Of a stretch of 64,000 nucleotides of DNA, positions 24,480 through 32,455 are shown piece after piece. The stretch lies in the NCBI RefSeq assembly GCF_028823635.1, contig NZ_JAPEHU010000001.1:434001-498000 (forward strand), written 5' to 3'. The first letter of the stretch is position 1, and each line of letters begins with the position of its first letter. The notes beneath the pieces were generated by a model. That model was not told the DNA's origin. It made no database searches and saw only the letters and a program-made list of their open reading frames with translations. Position numbers and translations under genes: made by a program. Source of the stretch: Demequina sp. B12 (GTDB lineage Bacteria > Actinomycetota > Actinomycetes > Actinomycetales > Demequinaceae).

Positions 24480-25928
24480 CTATCCGACTAGGGCGCCCGC
24501 GGGGGACGGAGTGCGCGGCGCCGATGCGTCACCCGGCTGGGGCGAGCGAGGTGTGCGCTCGTGCGCGGGCAGTAGCGCTCCGATGGCGGTGGCGCCCACC
24601 AGCACTGCGGCGCCCACGAACACGGCGATGCGGGCAGAGTCCGTGTAGCCGTCGGGAGTGAAGTCGCCGCCGGTGCCGGTAAACACGGCGGTGAGGACTG
24701 CGATTCCGAGTGCCACACCAATCTCACGGACCGTGGAGTTCGTGCCGGAGGCCTTGGCGTGGTCAGCCTCGCGCATGTGGGCGAGCACCGCCGTCGCTGA
24801 CGGCGCGAACACCATTCCCATGCCAACGCCACACAGAACGAATGCAGGGACGAAGGTGCCGTACGCGACGGCGGGGTCCATGACGGCGGCGATCCAGGCG
24901 AGTCCGAGTGCTTGGGCCGCGAGTCCGACCACGATGAACGCGCGGGTGCCGATGCGTGGGGTCAGGATGCCGGTGATAGGAGCCACGATCAGGGGAGCCA
25001 TGGTCCACGGCATGGTCATGAGACCGGCTTCCAGGGGCGAGTGGCCTTGGACTACCTGCAGGAACTGGATCAGGATGAAGATCGCGCCGAACATGCCCAG
25101 ACTGAAGGTGAGTCCCACGGCGTTGGCGACGGAGAAGGAGCGGTCGCGGAACAGTCCGAGGGGGAGCAGGGGTGCCGATGTGCGGGCCTCCCACGCGAGG
25201 AAGGCCAGCAGCAGGAGGGTGCCGCCAATGAGGCCGGCGAGGACTTGGGTGCTGGTCCAGCCAGCTTCGTTTCCGCGAATGATTCCAAAGACCAGGGCGA
25301 AGACGCCGGCCATGCCCAGGATGAGTCCGGGGATGTCGAGGCGGACGCGGTCTCCGCGGGACTCACGCAACGCGTAGCGGACGAGCGGGATCGCGACGAG
25401 TCCGACGGGGACGTTGAGCCAGAAGATGGCGTGCCAGGTCAGGCCCTCGACGACTGCGCCGCCGATGATGGGGCCGAGCGCCACTCCGAGCCCGGAGATT
25501 CCTCCCCACACGCCAATCGCGAGGGGGCGTTTCGCGGCCGGGACGTTGGACGCGAGGATGGCAAGTGAGAGCGGCAGCAGTGCTGCTGCGCCGACGCCCT
25601 GGATGGCGCGTGCGGCAATGAGTTGCGCGGGGGTGTCGGCGAGCGCGCACGCGATGGATGCGAGTGTGAAGAGGGCGATGCCACTCATGAACACGCGGCG
25701 GCGTCCCAGGCGGTCGCCCAGGGCCACGGCCATGAGGATGAACGACGCGAAGCTGAGCGAGTACGCGTTGATGAACCACTGAAGCTCTTCGATGGAGGCG
25801 TTGAGGTCTTGCGCAAGCGCTGGAAGGGCGTTGGTGACGACGAGGTTGTCGAGCATTGCCATGAACATAGGCAGGGATGCTGCAGCGATGACGAGGGCGA
25901 GGGGTGCCCTGCGGTCCGGGATGGCCAT
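24480..25928 (-). CDS. MFS drug efflux transporter, DHA2 (14-helix) type
   Basis: Proton-coupled exporter of 482 residues with about 14 membrane helices. It shows motif D1 near helix 1 (MAMLDNLVVTNALPAL), motif A GDRLGRRRVF between helices 2 and 3, and motif C-like GLGVALGPIIGG in helix 5. These are typical of QacA/EmrB antiporters. The start is ATG 25928. It is divergent from a TetR regulator across 75 bp that contain two matching palindromes, so it is almost certainly TetR-repressed. The drug or metabolite exported is not predictable. Confidence 0.94.
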   Translation of the reverse strand: MAIPDRRAPLALVIAAASLPMFMAMLDNLVVTNALPALAQDLNASIEELQWFINAYSLSFASFILMAVALGDRLGRRRVFMSGIALFTLASIACALADTPAQLIAARAIQGVGAAALLPLSLAILASNVPAAKRPLAIGVWGGISGLGVALGPIIGGAVVEGLTWHAIFWLNVPVGLVAIPLVRYALRESRGDRVRLDIPGLILGMAGVFALVFGIIRGNEAGWTSTQVLAGLIGGTLLLLAFLAWEARTSAPLLPLGLFRDRSFSVANAVGLTFSLGMFGAIFILIQFLQVVQGHSPLEAGLMTMPWTMAPLIVAPITGILTPRIGTRAFIVVGLAAQALGLAWIAAVMDPAVAYGTFVPAFVLCGVGMGMVFAPSATAVLAHMREADHAKASGTNSTVREIGVALGIAVLTAVFTGTGGDFTPDGYTDSARIAVFVGAAVLVGATAIGALLPAHERTPRSPQPGDASAPRTPSPAGALVG

Positions 25929-25946
25929 AAGTTGTCCTCTCTCGAT

Positions 25947-25962
25947 GTAATCAACTGATTAC
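25947..25962. promoter_or_regulatory. TetR operator 1
   Basis: Perfect palindrome GTAATC-AACT-GATTAC, 18 bp upstream of the MFS start. It shares the pattern GTWATCN4GATWAC with operator 2. Confidence 0.8.
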
Positions 25963-25979
25963 TACATATGAGGAACTTA

Positions 25980-25995
25980 GTTATCGGTTGATAAC
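25980..25995. promoter_or_regulatory. TetR operator 2
   Basis: Perfect palindrome GTTATC-GGTT-GATAAC, ending 8 bp before the TetR start codon. It is 33 bp (about three helical turns) from operator 1, so bound dimers would lie on the same DNA face. Confidence 0.8.
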
Positions 25996-26003
25996 ATGTC
26001 AAC

Positions 26004-26630
26004 ATGTCCGCCGAAGAAACTAGCCGCCTCAGCGCCCCCGAGCGCCGCGAACAAATCCTCGCGGCAGCCGCCATCGTGTTCGGCGAACGCGGCTACGCAG
26101 GAGGCACCACCGACGCCATCGCCCGCCAAGCCGGCGTATCCCAGGCCTACGTGGTGCGCATGTTTGGCAGCAAAGAAAAACTCTTCCGAGCATCGGCCCT
26201 ACGCGCCGCAGACAAAGTCGGCCACGCCTTCCGCGACACCATCGCCACCTTCAACGGAGATGAAGACGCAGAGCAGAAGACCCTAGCCCTCGCCGCCGCC
26301 TACACCTCGCTCGTCGCCGACCGCGGCATCCTGCTGACGCTGCTTCACCTGTTCGCACTCGGCCACGACGACACCCTCGGCCCACTCGCCCGCGAATGCT
26401 TCCTCGACACCTACCGCATCGCCCGCGACGAGGCCGGCCTCACCCCAGAAGAAGCCAACGCCTTCTTTGCCCGCGGCATGCTCACCACCGTCATGCTCGC
26501 CATGCGTCTACCGGACGACGCCGCAAACCCCTACGCCTCCGAACTCATGTCCTGCACCTTCGGAGAACTCACCACCGACCTCATCACGCTGTCACAAGGG
26601 CAAGTCCCCATCGACACCAGCGGTCGTTAG
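26004..26630 (+). CDS. TetR-family repressor of the divergent efflux gene
   Basis: Regulator of 208 residues. The N-terminal helix-turn-helix runs from about residue 12 to 60 (ERREQILAAAAIVFGERGYA, DAIARQAGVSQAYVVRMFGS, KEKLF), followed by an all-helical ligand and dimer domain. The ATG at 26004 has no clear Shine-Dalgarno and lies just 8 bp after a palindromic operator; a GATAAC hexamer at 25990-25995 would allow a nearly leaderless message. It very probably represses both itself and the MFS gene, with an exported compound as inducer (family knowledge). Confidence 0.93.
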   Translation: MSAEETSRLSAPERREQILAAAAIVFGERGYAGGTTDAIARQAGVSQAYVVRMFGSKEKLFRASALRAADKVGHAFRDTIATFNGDEDAEQKTLALAAAYTSLVADRGILLTLLHLFALGHDDTLGPLARECFLDTYRIARDEAGLTPEEANAFFARGMLTTVMLAMRLPDDAANPYASELMSCTFGELTTDLITLSQGQVPIDTSGR

Positions 26631-26660
26631 CGTCTGCGGCGCGCACCGCCGGCAGCTGCC

Positions 26661-28112
26661 CTAGGCAGCCGTGAGCGCGTCGTACAAGTCCAGGAACTGC
26701 TGCGCCTGGCGAGCCCACGTAAAGATCTCGTTCAGCTCCGGATGAGCGGCCAAGTGTGCGCGCGCCTCATCGGCATGCGCGATCAGCTCGGATGCTTCGC
26801 GGGCGAACGACTCCCGATCCCCTGCGACATGCACAGCACCGATGCCGTACTGGGTCACCAGGTCAGCTTGAGCAGGCGTATCGCTCGTCAGAATCGGCAG
26901 GCGTGCGTGGATGTACTCACAGAACTTGTTCGTGATCGCCACGTCATGATTGGGAGTGCGTTGCAGCGGGCTCACGCCAATAGTGGCATCGCTCAAGAAA
27001 GGGCTCACATGCCGCGCATTGACGAACGGCAACTGATGAACCCTGTCCTCCACACCCAGGTCGCGAGCGAGCGCCAGGTAGCGGGGCATCGTCCTGTTGG
27101 TGGGCTGTGTCAAGACTGCGAGATGTACGCCGGGCATCTCCGGAAGCGCCTCAATGGCGGTATCGACGCCCCTCATCAGGTTGACGTTCCCTGAGTACGC
27201 CATGATCGGAGCATCGCCGACATCCAGGGTCTCGCGCACGGTCACAAATCCGGCAGGAGGCTCTTCAGGCTCCGTCACATTCATCACGACCTGCGGACGC
27301 TCGGCCAACCCAAAGTCCGCCACAAGGTAGTCCGCGAGCCGCTCAGAAACAGTGATCACCTTGTCGACATCGCCCATGAGCGCGTTCTCCATCGCGATCA
27401 AACCAGCGCGATACCGGGCAGGGAGATGCGTCTGTCCCTTGACGTACTCGTGCGCGTCGTAGACCAACGTCACCTTGCGCCCCTGAGCCCGTGCCCGTTG
27501 AGCAGCCCGCACCGCCACACCCAGGAGGTGCACGTCATGAGCGTGGATGATGTCGGGCTCAAATGCGTCAATACGTGGCCCCAGGTACTCCTCGGCCCCG
27601 TCGTACACGGTGAACTCACTCTCGCCGTCGAAGTTCGGGTCAGCGACGAAAGGCATCACCTCGGCCATCTTCAGGCCTGGGTCATCAATGCCGGCATTGT
27701 CTGCCCGCAGCCACGGCTTCGACCACGCGCCTGCGACCCGAACCCAGGCGCCCGCGAGGCGCACGTGGGCTGTGCGCACGAGTTTCTGAGCACCGCTGGC
27801 ACGGCGAGCCCGCCGCTGCCAGCTGTGGAGTTGCGTCGAGGCCGATTCCAACTGCCACGGGTAGGAGTAGCGCCACCTCAGCACTACCCGGTGCGGCGCC
27901 TCGTCCCACTTGGGGATCCGGGGAGACACGTCTGCGTCACGTCCGTGGATGTCGAGGTCCACACCGTTGTAGTGCTCGACGCGTGCTGGCTTCGTAGTGT
28001 CCGAGCCGAAGCCCCGCACTTCGTGGCCGGCCCCCACAGCCGAATCGATGTACTTCAGCACACGAGCATCAACGAGAATGTTGTTCCCCGCAATGTAGGC
28101 AATACGCGCCAA
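26661..28112 (-). CDS. GT-B fold glycosyltransferase (GT4-like)
   Basis: Glycosyltransferase of about 483 residues. It begins RIAYIAGNNILVDARVLKYI, the usual first strand and helix. DIIHAHDVHLLGVAV and VYDAHEY mark the N-terminal Rossmann domain. The C-terminal half has the sugar-nucleotide domain (MAYSGNVNLMRGVDTAIEAL), though the usual E-x7-E is replaced by SPLQRTPNHDVAITNKFCEY. I place the start at TTG 28112 (GGAG 8 nt upstream), because the family start fits there; the upstream extension to 28271 is Cys/Gly-rich and implausible. It is divergent from the uronic-acid sugar genes and presumably transfers a sugar during synthesis of the same surface polymer. Confidence 0.8.
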   Translation of the reverse strand: MARIAYIAGNNILVDARVLKYIDSAVGAGHEVRGFGSDTTKPARVEHYNGVDLDIHGRDADVSPRIPKWDEAPHRVVLRWRYSYPWQLESASTQLHSWQRRARRASGAQKLVRTAHVRLAGAWVRVAGAWSKPWLRADNAGIDDPGLKMAEVMPFVADPNFDGESEFTVYDGAEEYLGPRIDAFEPDIIHAHDVHLLGVAVRAAQRARAQGRKVTLVYDAHEYVKGQTHLPARYRAGLIAMENALMGDVDKVITVSERLADYLVADFGLAERPQVVMNVTEPEEPPAGFVTVRETLDVGDAPIMAYSGNVNLMRGVDTAIEALPEMPGVHLAVLTQPTNRTMPRYLALARDLGVEDRVHQLPFVNARHVSPFLSDATIGVSPLQRTPNHDVAITNKFCEYIHARLPILTSDTPAQADLVTQYGIGAVHVAGDRESFAREASELIAHADEARAHLAAHPELNEIFTWARQAQQFLDLYDALTAA

Positions 28113-28280
28113 CGTTCCGTCTCCGCATCCAAATCGTGAAGGGTCACTGTCACGGCACCAACCGCCGCACAAGGTGAGGCCAACGTACCGGAGTGAAGGA
28201 ACTAGAGTAGGCGCTAACACTTGCAATGTCCCAGATGTCCGCATACGGACCGGGAACCCATAGGAGGGCACAGAGTTTTC

Positions 28281-28889
28281 ATGACTGTTCGGATTGTTGA
28301 CTCTGCAGATGTTTCTGACCGCGCCACTATCGGCGACGGCTCATCGGTCTGGCACCTCGCCCAAGTACGTGAAGACGTCGTGATGGGCGACAACTGCATC
28401 GTGGGCCGCGGCGCCTACATCGGTACCGGTGTCACCATGGGAAACGGCTGCAAAGTCCAGAACTATGCGCTCGTCTATGAGCCCGCGAAGCTCGGCGACG
28501 GGGTGTTTATTGGCCCCGCCGTCGTCCTGACCAACGACCACTTCCCGCGGGCTGTTAACGCAGACCTCACCCCCAAATCTGCTCACGACTGGGAGCCAGT
28601 CGGTGTCACGATTGAGGAAGGGGCCTCAATCGGGGCCCGGGCAGTGTGCGTGGCACCCGTCACGATTGGCGCGTGGGCAACAGTCGCCGCAGGAGCAGTC
28701 GTCACCAAAGACGTGCCTCCCTATGCACTTGTGGCAGGCGTTCCCGCCCGACGCATCCGGTGGGTAGGCCGCGCAGGTGTGCCCCTCGAATCTGTGGGGG
28801 ATAGCCTGTGGAAATGCCCCCACACTGGTGACACATACGTGGAGTCCGGAGATAAACTTTCACCACAAGCGTCCCCCCACGACAACTAG
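28281..28889 (+). CDS. hexapeptide-repeat N-acetyltransferase, WbpD-like
   Basis: Left-handed beta-helix acyltransferase of 203 residues. Hexad repeats run through ATIGDGSSVWHLAQVREDVV, GDNCIVGRGAYIG and beyond, and GPAVVLTNDHFPR marks the catalytic loop. The protein ends with VPARRIRWVGRAGVPL, as in WbpD/WlbB enzymes, which acetylate the 3-amino group of UDP-GlcNAc3NA (UDP-2-acetamido-3-amino-glucuronate). Context strongly supports this: the next three genes encode the matching aminotransferase, oxidoreductase and 6-dehydrogenase. AGGAGG at 28262-28267 is 13 nt upstream, longer than usual. The C-terminal ~30 residues include a CPHTGDTY segment of unknown role. Confidence 0.87.
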   Translation: MTVRIVDSADVSDRATIGDGSSVWHLAQVREDVVMGDNCIVGRGAYIGTGVTMGNGCKVQNYALVYEPAKLGDGVFIGPAVVLTNDHFPRAVNADLTPKSAHDWEPVGVTIEEGASIGARAVCVAPVTIGAWATVAAGAVVTKDVPPYALVAGVPARRIRWVGRAGVPLESVGDSLWKCPHTGDTYVESGDKLSPQASPHDN

Positions 28890-28921
28890 GAGCGCGGTGC
28901 GCCCGCGCCGGAGGACCCCCT

Positions 28922-30013
28922 ATGACACAAACGAACATTCCAGCGGCTAAGCCCATCGTCGGTGACGAAGAGCGCGAGGCCGTTGATCGCGTCATGCGCT
29001 CCGGCATGATTGCCCAAGGCCCAGAGGTCGCGACATTCGAAGCAGAGTTCGCGCAGGAGCTCGTGGGCGGGCGCCAGTGTGTGGCCGTTTCCTCAGGAAC
29101 AGCAGGCCTCCACCTTGGCCTCATTGCTGCAGGCGTGGGACCAGGCGACGAAGTGATCGTCCCGTCGTTCACGTTTGCCGCGACCGCTAACTCTGTTGCT
29201 CTGACCGGCGCTACTCCCGTCTTCGCTGACATTGAGCCGGACTTCTTCTGCTTGGACCCTGTCGCTGTCGAAGCCGCGATTACCGAGCGCACCAAAGCGA
29301 TCATGCCCGTACACCTGTACGGTCACCCCGCGAACATGACGGCACTTCGGGCCATCGCCGACAAGCACGGCATCGCACTGTACGAAGACGCCGCCCAGGC
29401 GCACGGCGCCACCTGGGATGGCGCGCCGGTGGGATCGTTCGGCGACTTTGCCATGTTCAGCCTGTACCCCACCAAGAACATGACCTCCGGCGAGGGCGGC
29501 ATGGTGTCGTGCGCCACCGACGAGATCGCGCGCATGGTGAAGCTGCTGCGCAACCAGGGCATGGAACGCCGGTATGAGAACGAAGTCGTGGGATTCAACT
29601 CCCGCATGACGGACATCCACGCCGCCATTGGTCGCGTGCAGTTGACCAAGCTGCCTGGATGGACAGCAGACCGTCAGCGCAACGCCGCCTTCCTCAGCGC
29701 CAACATCGAGGGTGTGACCGTGCCCAAGGTTGCGGACAACGCGACGCACGTCTACCACCAGTACACGATTCGCGTCGAAGGCGACCGCGATGGGTTTGCG
29801 AAGGCACTCCTCGACGACCACGGCGTCGGATCCGGCGTGTACTACCCGATTCCGAACCACGAACTCCCGTCCTTTGGCCTCGAACTCGACTTGCCTCAGA
29901 CCCGCAGCGCTTGCAATGAGGCGCTGTCGTTGCCCGTTCACCCTTCTCTCGATCAGGAAGACCTGGACCGCATCGTCGAAGCAGTCAACACCGTCGCAAA
30001 GGCAGGTGCGTAA
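28922..30013 (+). CDS. DegT/DnrJ/EryC1 sugar aminotransferase, WbpE-like
   Basis: PLP-dependent sugar aminotransferase of 363 residues, predicted to convert UDP-3-keto-GlcNAcA to the 3-amino sugar using glutamate. The PLP lysine lies in FSLYPTKNMTSGEGGMVS, the WbpE-type motif. Other family features are SSGTAGLHL, VPSFTFAATANS, EDAAQAHGA and the substrate-loop NSRMTDIHAAIG. The ATG follows GGAGG with a 9-nt spacer, and the stop overlaps the next start by one base (TAATG). It is the second gene of a likely four-gene operon. Confidence 0.9.
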   Translation: MTQTNIPAAKPIVGDEEREAVDRVMRSGMIAQGPEVATFEAEFAQELVGGRQCVAVSSGTAGLHLGLIAAGVGPGDEVIVPSFTFAATANSVALTGATPVFADIEPDFFCLDPVAVEAAITERTKAIMPVHLYGHPANMTALRAIADKHGIALYEDAAQAHGATWDGAPVGSFGDFAMFSLYPTKNMTSGEGGMVSCATDEIARMVKLLRNQGMERRYENEVVGFNSRMTDIHAAIGRVQLTKLPGWTADRQRNAAFLSANIEGVTVPKVADNATHVYHQYTIRVEGDRDGFAKALLDDHGVGSGVYYPIPNHELPSFGLELDLPQTRSACNEALSLPVHPSLDQEDLDRIVEAVNTVAKAGA

Positions 30014-30999
30014 TGGCGAACTTGCGTGTAGGACTTGCCGGAGTCGGCATGATGGGCCGTCACCACGCGCGTGTGCTGCGTGGCCTCGACGGCATTGACC
30101 TGGTCGGTATCGCCGATGCGGCCGGAGACGCCCACGGGGTCGCCGCTGGTTTGCCCGTCCACGAGTCCTTCGACGGACTCCTCGAGATGGGTCTCGACTA
30201 TGTCATGATCGCGGTCCCCACTCACCTTCACGAGGACTTTGCGCTGAAGGCTGCCGCGGCAGGCGTTCACGCCATGGTGGAGAAGCCCCTCGCTCCCTCG
30301 CCGGAGTCAGCAGAGCGCGTCACGGCCGCATTCAAGGACGCCGGACTCGTCGGCGCCGTGGGTCACATCGAGCGCTACAACCCCGCCCTGCAGCAGTTGC
30401 GTGCACGTCTCGCTCAGGGTGACCTGGGTGAGATGTACCAGGTCGTCACCCGTCGCCAGGGCCCGTTCCCTGCTCGAATCGCGGACGTGGGCGTCGTGAA
30501 GGACCTCGCTACCCACGACATCGATCTGACCGCGTGGGTCACCCAGTCCGAGTTTGCCACCGTAGCCGCCCAAGCGGGATTCCGTTCCGGTCGCGAGCAC
30601 GAAGACCTGATCGCCATCACGGGGCGCCTCGCCAACGACGCTGTGACCAGTCACCTGGTGAACTGGTTGTCGCCCATCAAGGAACGCCTGTCCGTGGTGA
30701 CTGGTGAACGGGGCGCGTTCGTCGCGGACACCCTCACGGCAGACCTGTACTTCTACGCCAACGGCACCGTGCAGACCGAATGGGATGCCCTCGCTGGATT
30801 CCGCGGCGTGTCCGAGGGTGACATGGTGCGTTTCTCCTTCGCCAAGCCGGAGCCGCTCAAGACTGAGCACGAGGCCTTCCGCGACGCAGTGCTGGGCAAG
30901 GATGCAGACATCGTCACGATGGAACAGGGTCTCGCGACCGTCCGTGTGGCCGATGCTGTGCTTGAGTCCGCGCGCTCCCGCCAGACCGTAACTCTTTGA
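30013..30999 (+). CDS. Gfo/Idh/MocA oxidoreductase, WbpB-like
   Basis: NAD-dependent sugar dehydrogenase of 328 residues, predicted to oxidise the 3-OH of UDP-GlcNAcA. The nucleotide-binding motif is GLAGVGMMGRHH (residues 7-18), the conserved EKP loop (MVEKPLAPS) includes the catalytic-region Lys, and ATHDIDLTAW carries the His and Asp of the second domain. In Pseudomonas and Bordetella the WbpB/WlbA enzyme recycles NAD by coupling with 2-ketoglutarate and works with WbpE; the close coupling of the two genes here (TAATG) agrees. Substrate assignment rests on context. Confidence 0.88.
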   Translation: MANLRVGLAGVGMMGRHHARVLRGLDGIDLVGIADAAGDAHGVAAGLPVHESFDGLLEMGLDYVMIAVPTHLHEDFALKAAAAGVHAMVEKPLAPSPESAERVTAAFKDAGLVGAVGHIERYNPALQQLRARLAQGDLGEMYQVVTRRQGPFPARIADVGVVKDLATHDIDLTAWVTQSEFATVAAQAGFRSGREHEDLIAITGRLANDAVTSHLVNWLSPIKERLSVVTGERGAFVADTLTADLYFYANGTVQTEWDALAGFRGVSEGDMVRFSFAKPEPLKTEHEAFRDAVLGKDADIVTMEQGLATVRVADAVLESARSRQTVTL

Positions 31000-31054
31000 C
31001 ATTCCAACTGACACACGTGGACGCATGCTGCGCCACGATGGTGAGGAGCCATTC

Positions 31055-32347
31055 ATGAAGATTGCCGTCATTGCGATGGGCAAGATTGGACTGCCGTTGG
31101 CAGTGCAGTTCGCATCGAAGGGCCACGAGGTCATCGGTGTCGACGTCAACGAGGCCGTCGTTGACTCCGTCAACAAGGGCATCGAGCCCTTCCCCGGCGA
31201 GGCAGAACTGCAAGACCGCCTCAGCGAACTCGTCCCCGCGGGCAAGCTCCGTGCCACGACCGACTACTCCGACGCCGTGCCCGGCGCGGATGCCGTCGTC
31301 ATCGTGGTGCCGTTGTTCGTCAACGACGAGACCTGGCAGCCCGACTTTGGCTGGATGGACGCCGCCACCCGCTCTCTGGCGGAGAACCTCACCCCCGGCA
31401 CGCTCGTCTCGTACGAGACCACGCTGCCGGTGGGGACCACGCGTAACCGCTGGGTGCCGCTCATTGAGGAAGTGTCCGGACTCAAGGAAGGCGTGGACTT
31501 CCACGCCGTGTTCTCCCCTGAGCGAGTGCTCACGGGCCGGGTTTTCCGCGACCTGCGGGCCTACCCCAAGCTCATCGGTGGACTGTCCGAAGCCGGTGCC
31601 GCGCAGGCCCGTGAGTTCTACGAGGCCGTGCTGGACTTCGACGAGCGTCCCGACCTAGACCAGCCGAACGGTGTCTGGGATCTGGGCTCCGCGGAAGCGT
31701 CAGAACTGGCGAAGCTCGCGGAAACCACCTATCGCGATGTCAACATTGGCCTCGCCAACCAGTTCGCGCGCTTCGCCGACCGCAACGGCATCGACGTGTA
31801 CAAGGTCATTGACGCGTCAAACTCGCAGCCATACAGCCACATTCACCGCCCCGGTATCGCGGTGGGCGGGCACTGCATTCCCGTGTACCCCCGCCTGTAC
31901 CTGTTTAACGACCCGGACGCGACCGTCGTGCGCTCGGCGCGCGAAGCGAATGCCGCTATGCCGAGCTACGCCGTTGACCTCGCTGCCGCCGCCCTGGGCG
32001 GATCTGTTGCCAACAAGACCGTTGCAGTCCTGGGCGCTTCCTACCGTGGCGGCGTCAAGGAGACCGCATTCTCCGGCGTGTTCGCGACCGTTGCTGCGCT
32101 GCAAGAGCGCGGTGCCACCGTGGTCGTTCACGATCCGATGTACACCGATGACGAACTCGCAGGGTTCGGTTGGACGCCGTACACCATCGGCGAACCGGTG
32201 GATGCTGCCGTGATCCAGGCAGACCACGCCGAGTACGCGGACCTGACGCCAGCACAGCTCCCTGGAATTGTGGCCCTTGTCGATGGCCGCAATGTCACTG
32301 ACGCTGGCGCGTGGACCTCGATCACCCGGATCGTGATCGGCGCGTAA
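31055..32347 (+). CDS. nucleotide-sugar 6-dehydrogenase, WbpA-like (UDP-GlcNAc dehydrogenase)
   Basis: NAD-dependent enzyme of 430 residues that oxidises C6 of a UDP-sugar to the uronic acid, the first step of the pathway served by the three preceding genes. The Rossmann start is KIAVIAMGKIGLPLAVQFAS, with YETTLPVGTTR and FSPERVLTGR in the middle. The catalytic Cys is in VGGHCIPVYP, and the third domain follows (VLGASYRGGVKET). ATG 31055 has GAGGAG upstream. The active-site and domain layout match the UDP-GlcNAc/ManNAc group rather than compact UDP-glucose dehydrogenases, but the exact sugar is inferred. It is followed by a terminator with a poly-G tract. Confidence 0.9.
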   Translation: MKIAVIAMGKIGLPLAVQFASKGHEVIGVDVNEAVVDSVNKGIEPFPGEAELQDRLSELVPAGKLRATTDYSDAVPGADAVVIVVPLFVNDETWQPDFGWMDAATRSLAENLTPGTLVSYETTLPVGTTRNRWVPLIEEVSGLKEGVDFHAVFSPERVLTGRVFRDLRAYPKLIGGLSEAGAAQAREFYEAVLDFDERPDLDQPNGVWDLGSAEASELAKLAETTYRDVNIGLANQFARFADRNGIDVYKVIDASNSQPYSHIHRPGIAVGGHCIPVYPRLYLFNDPDATVVRSAREANAAMPSYAVDLAAAALGGSVANKTVAVLGASYRGGVKETAFSGVFATVAALQERGATVVVHDPMYTDDELAGFGWTPYTIGEPVDAAVIQADHAEYADLTPAQLPGIVALVDGRNVTDAGAWTSITRIVIGA

Positions 32348-32370
32348 CGCTACGCCCACAAGGGCACACA

Positions 32371-32431
32371 AGAGGCGGGGGGGGGGGGGGGGGAGGGCGG
32401 GGTCCCGGAGCATAGGCTCCGGGGCCGCCTC
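32371..32431. terminator. terminator structure containing a 17-G tract
   Basis: AGAGGCGG (32371-32378) pairs with CCGCCTCT (32424-32431). Inside is a second hairpin, CCCGGAGC-ATAG-GCTCCGGG at about 32404-32423, followed by TTCTCG. It lies between two convergent genes and could end both transcripts. Confidence 0.7.
32377..32393 (+). repeat. poly-G homopolymer of 17
   Basis: Seventeen consecutive G residues, the longest homopolymer I saw in the window. It is intergenic, inside the terminator region, 30 bp after the dehydrogenase stop. The number of Gs may not be exact if the assembly misread the tract. Confidence 0.85.
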
Positions 32432-32455
32432 TTTCTCGTGCAGGAGGGGAAGTGA

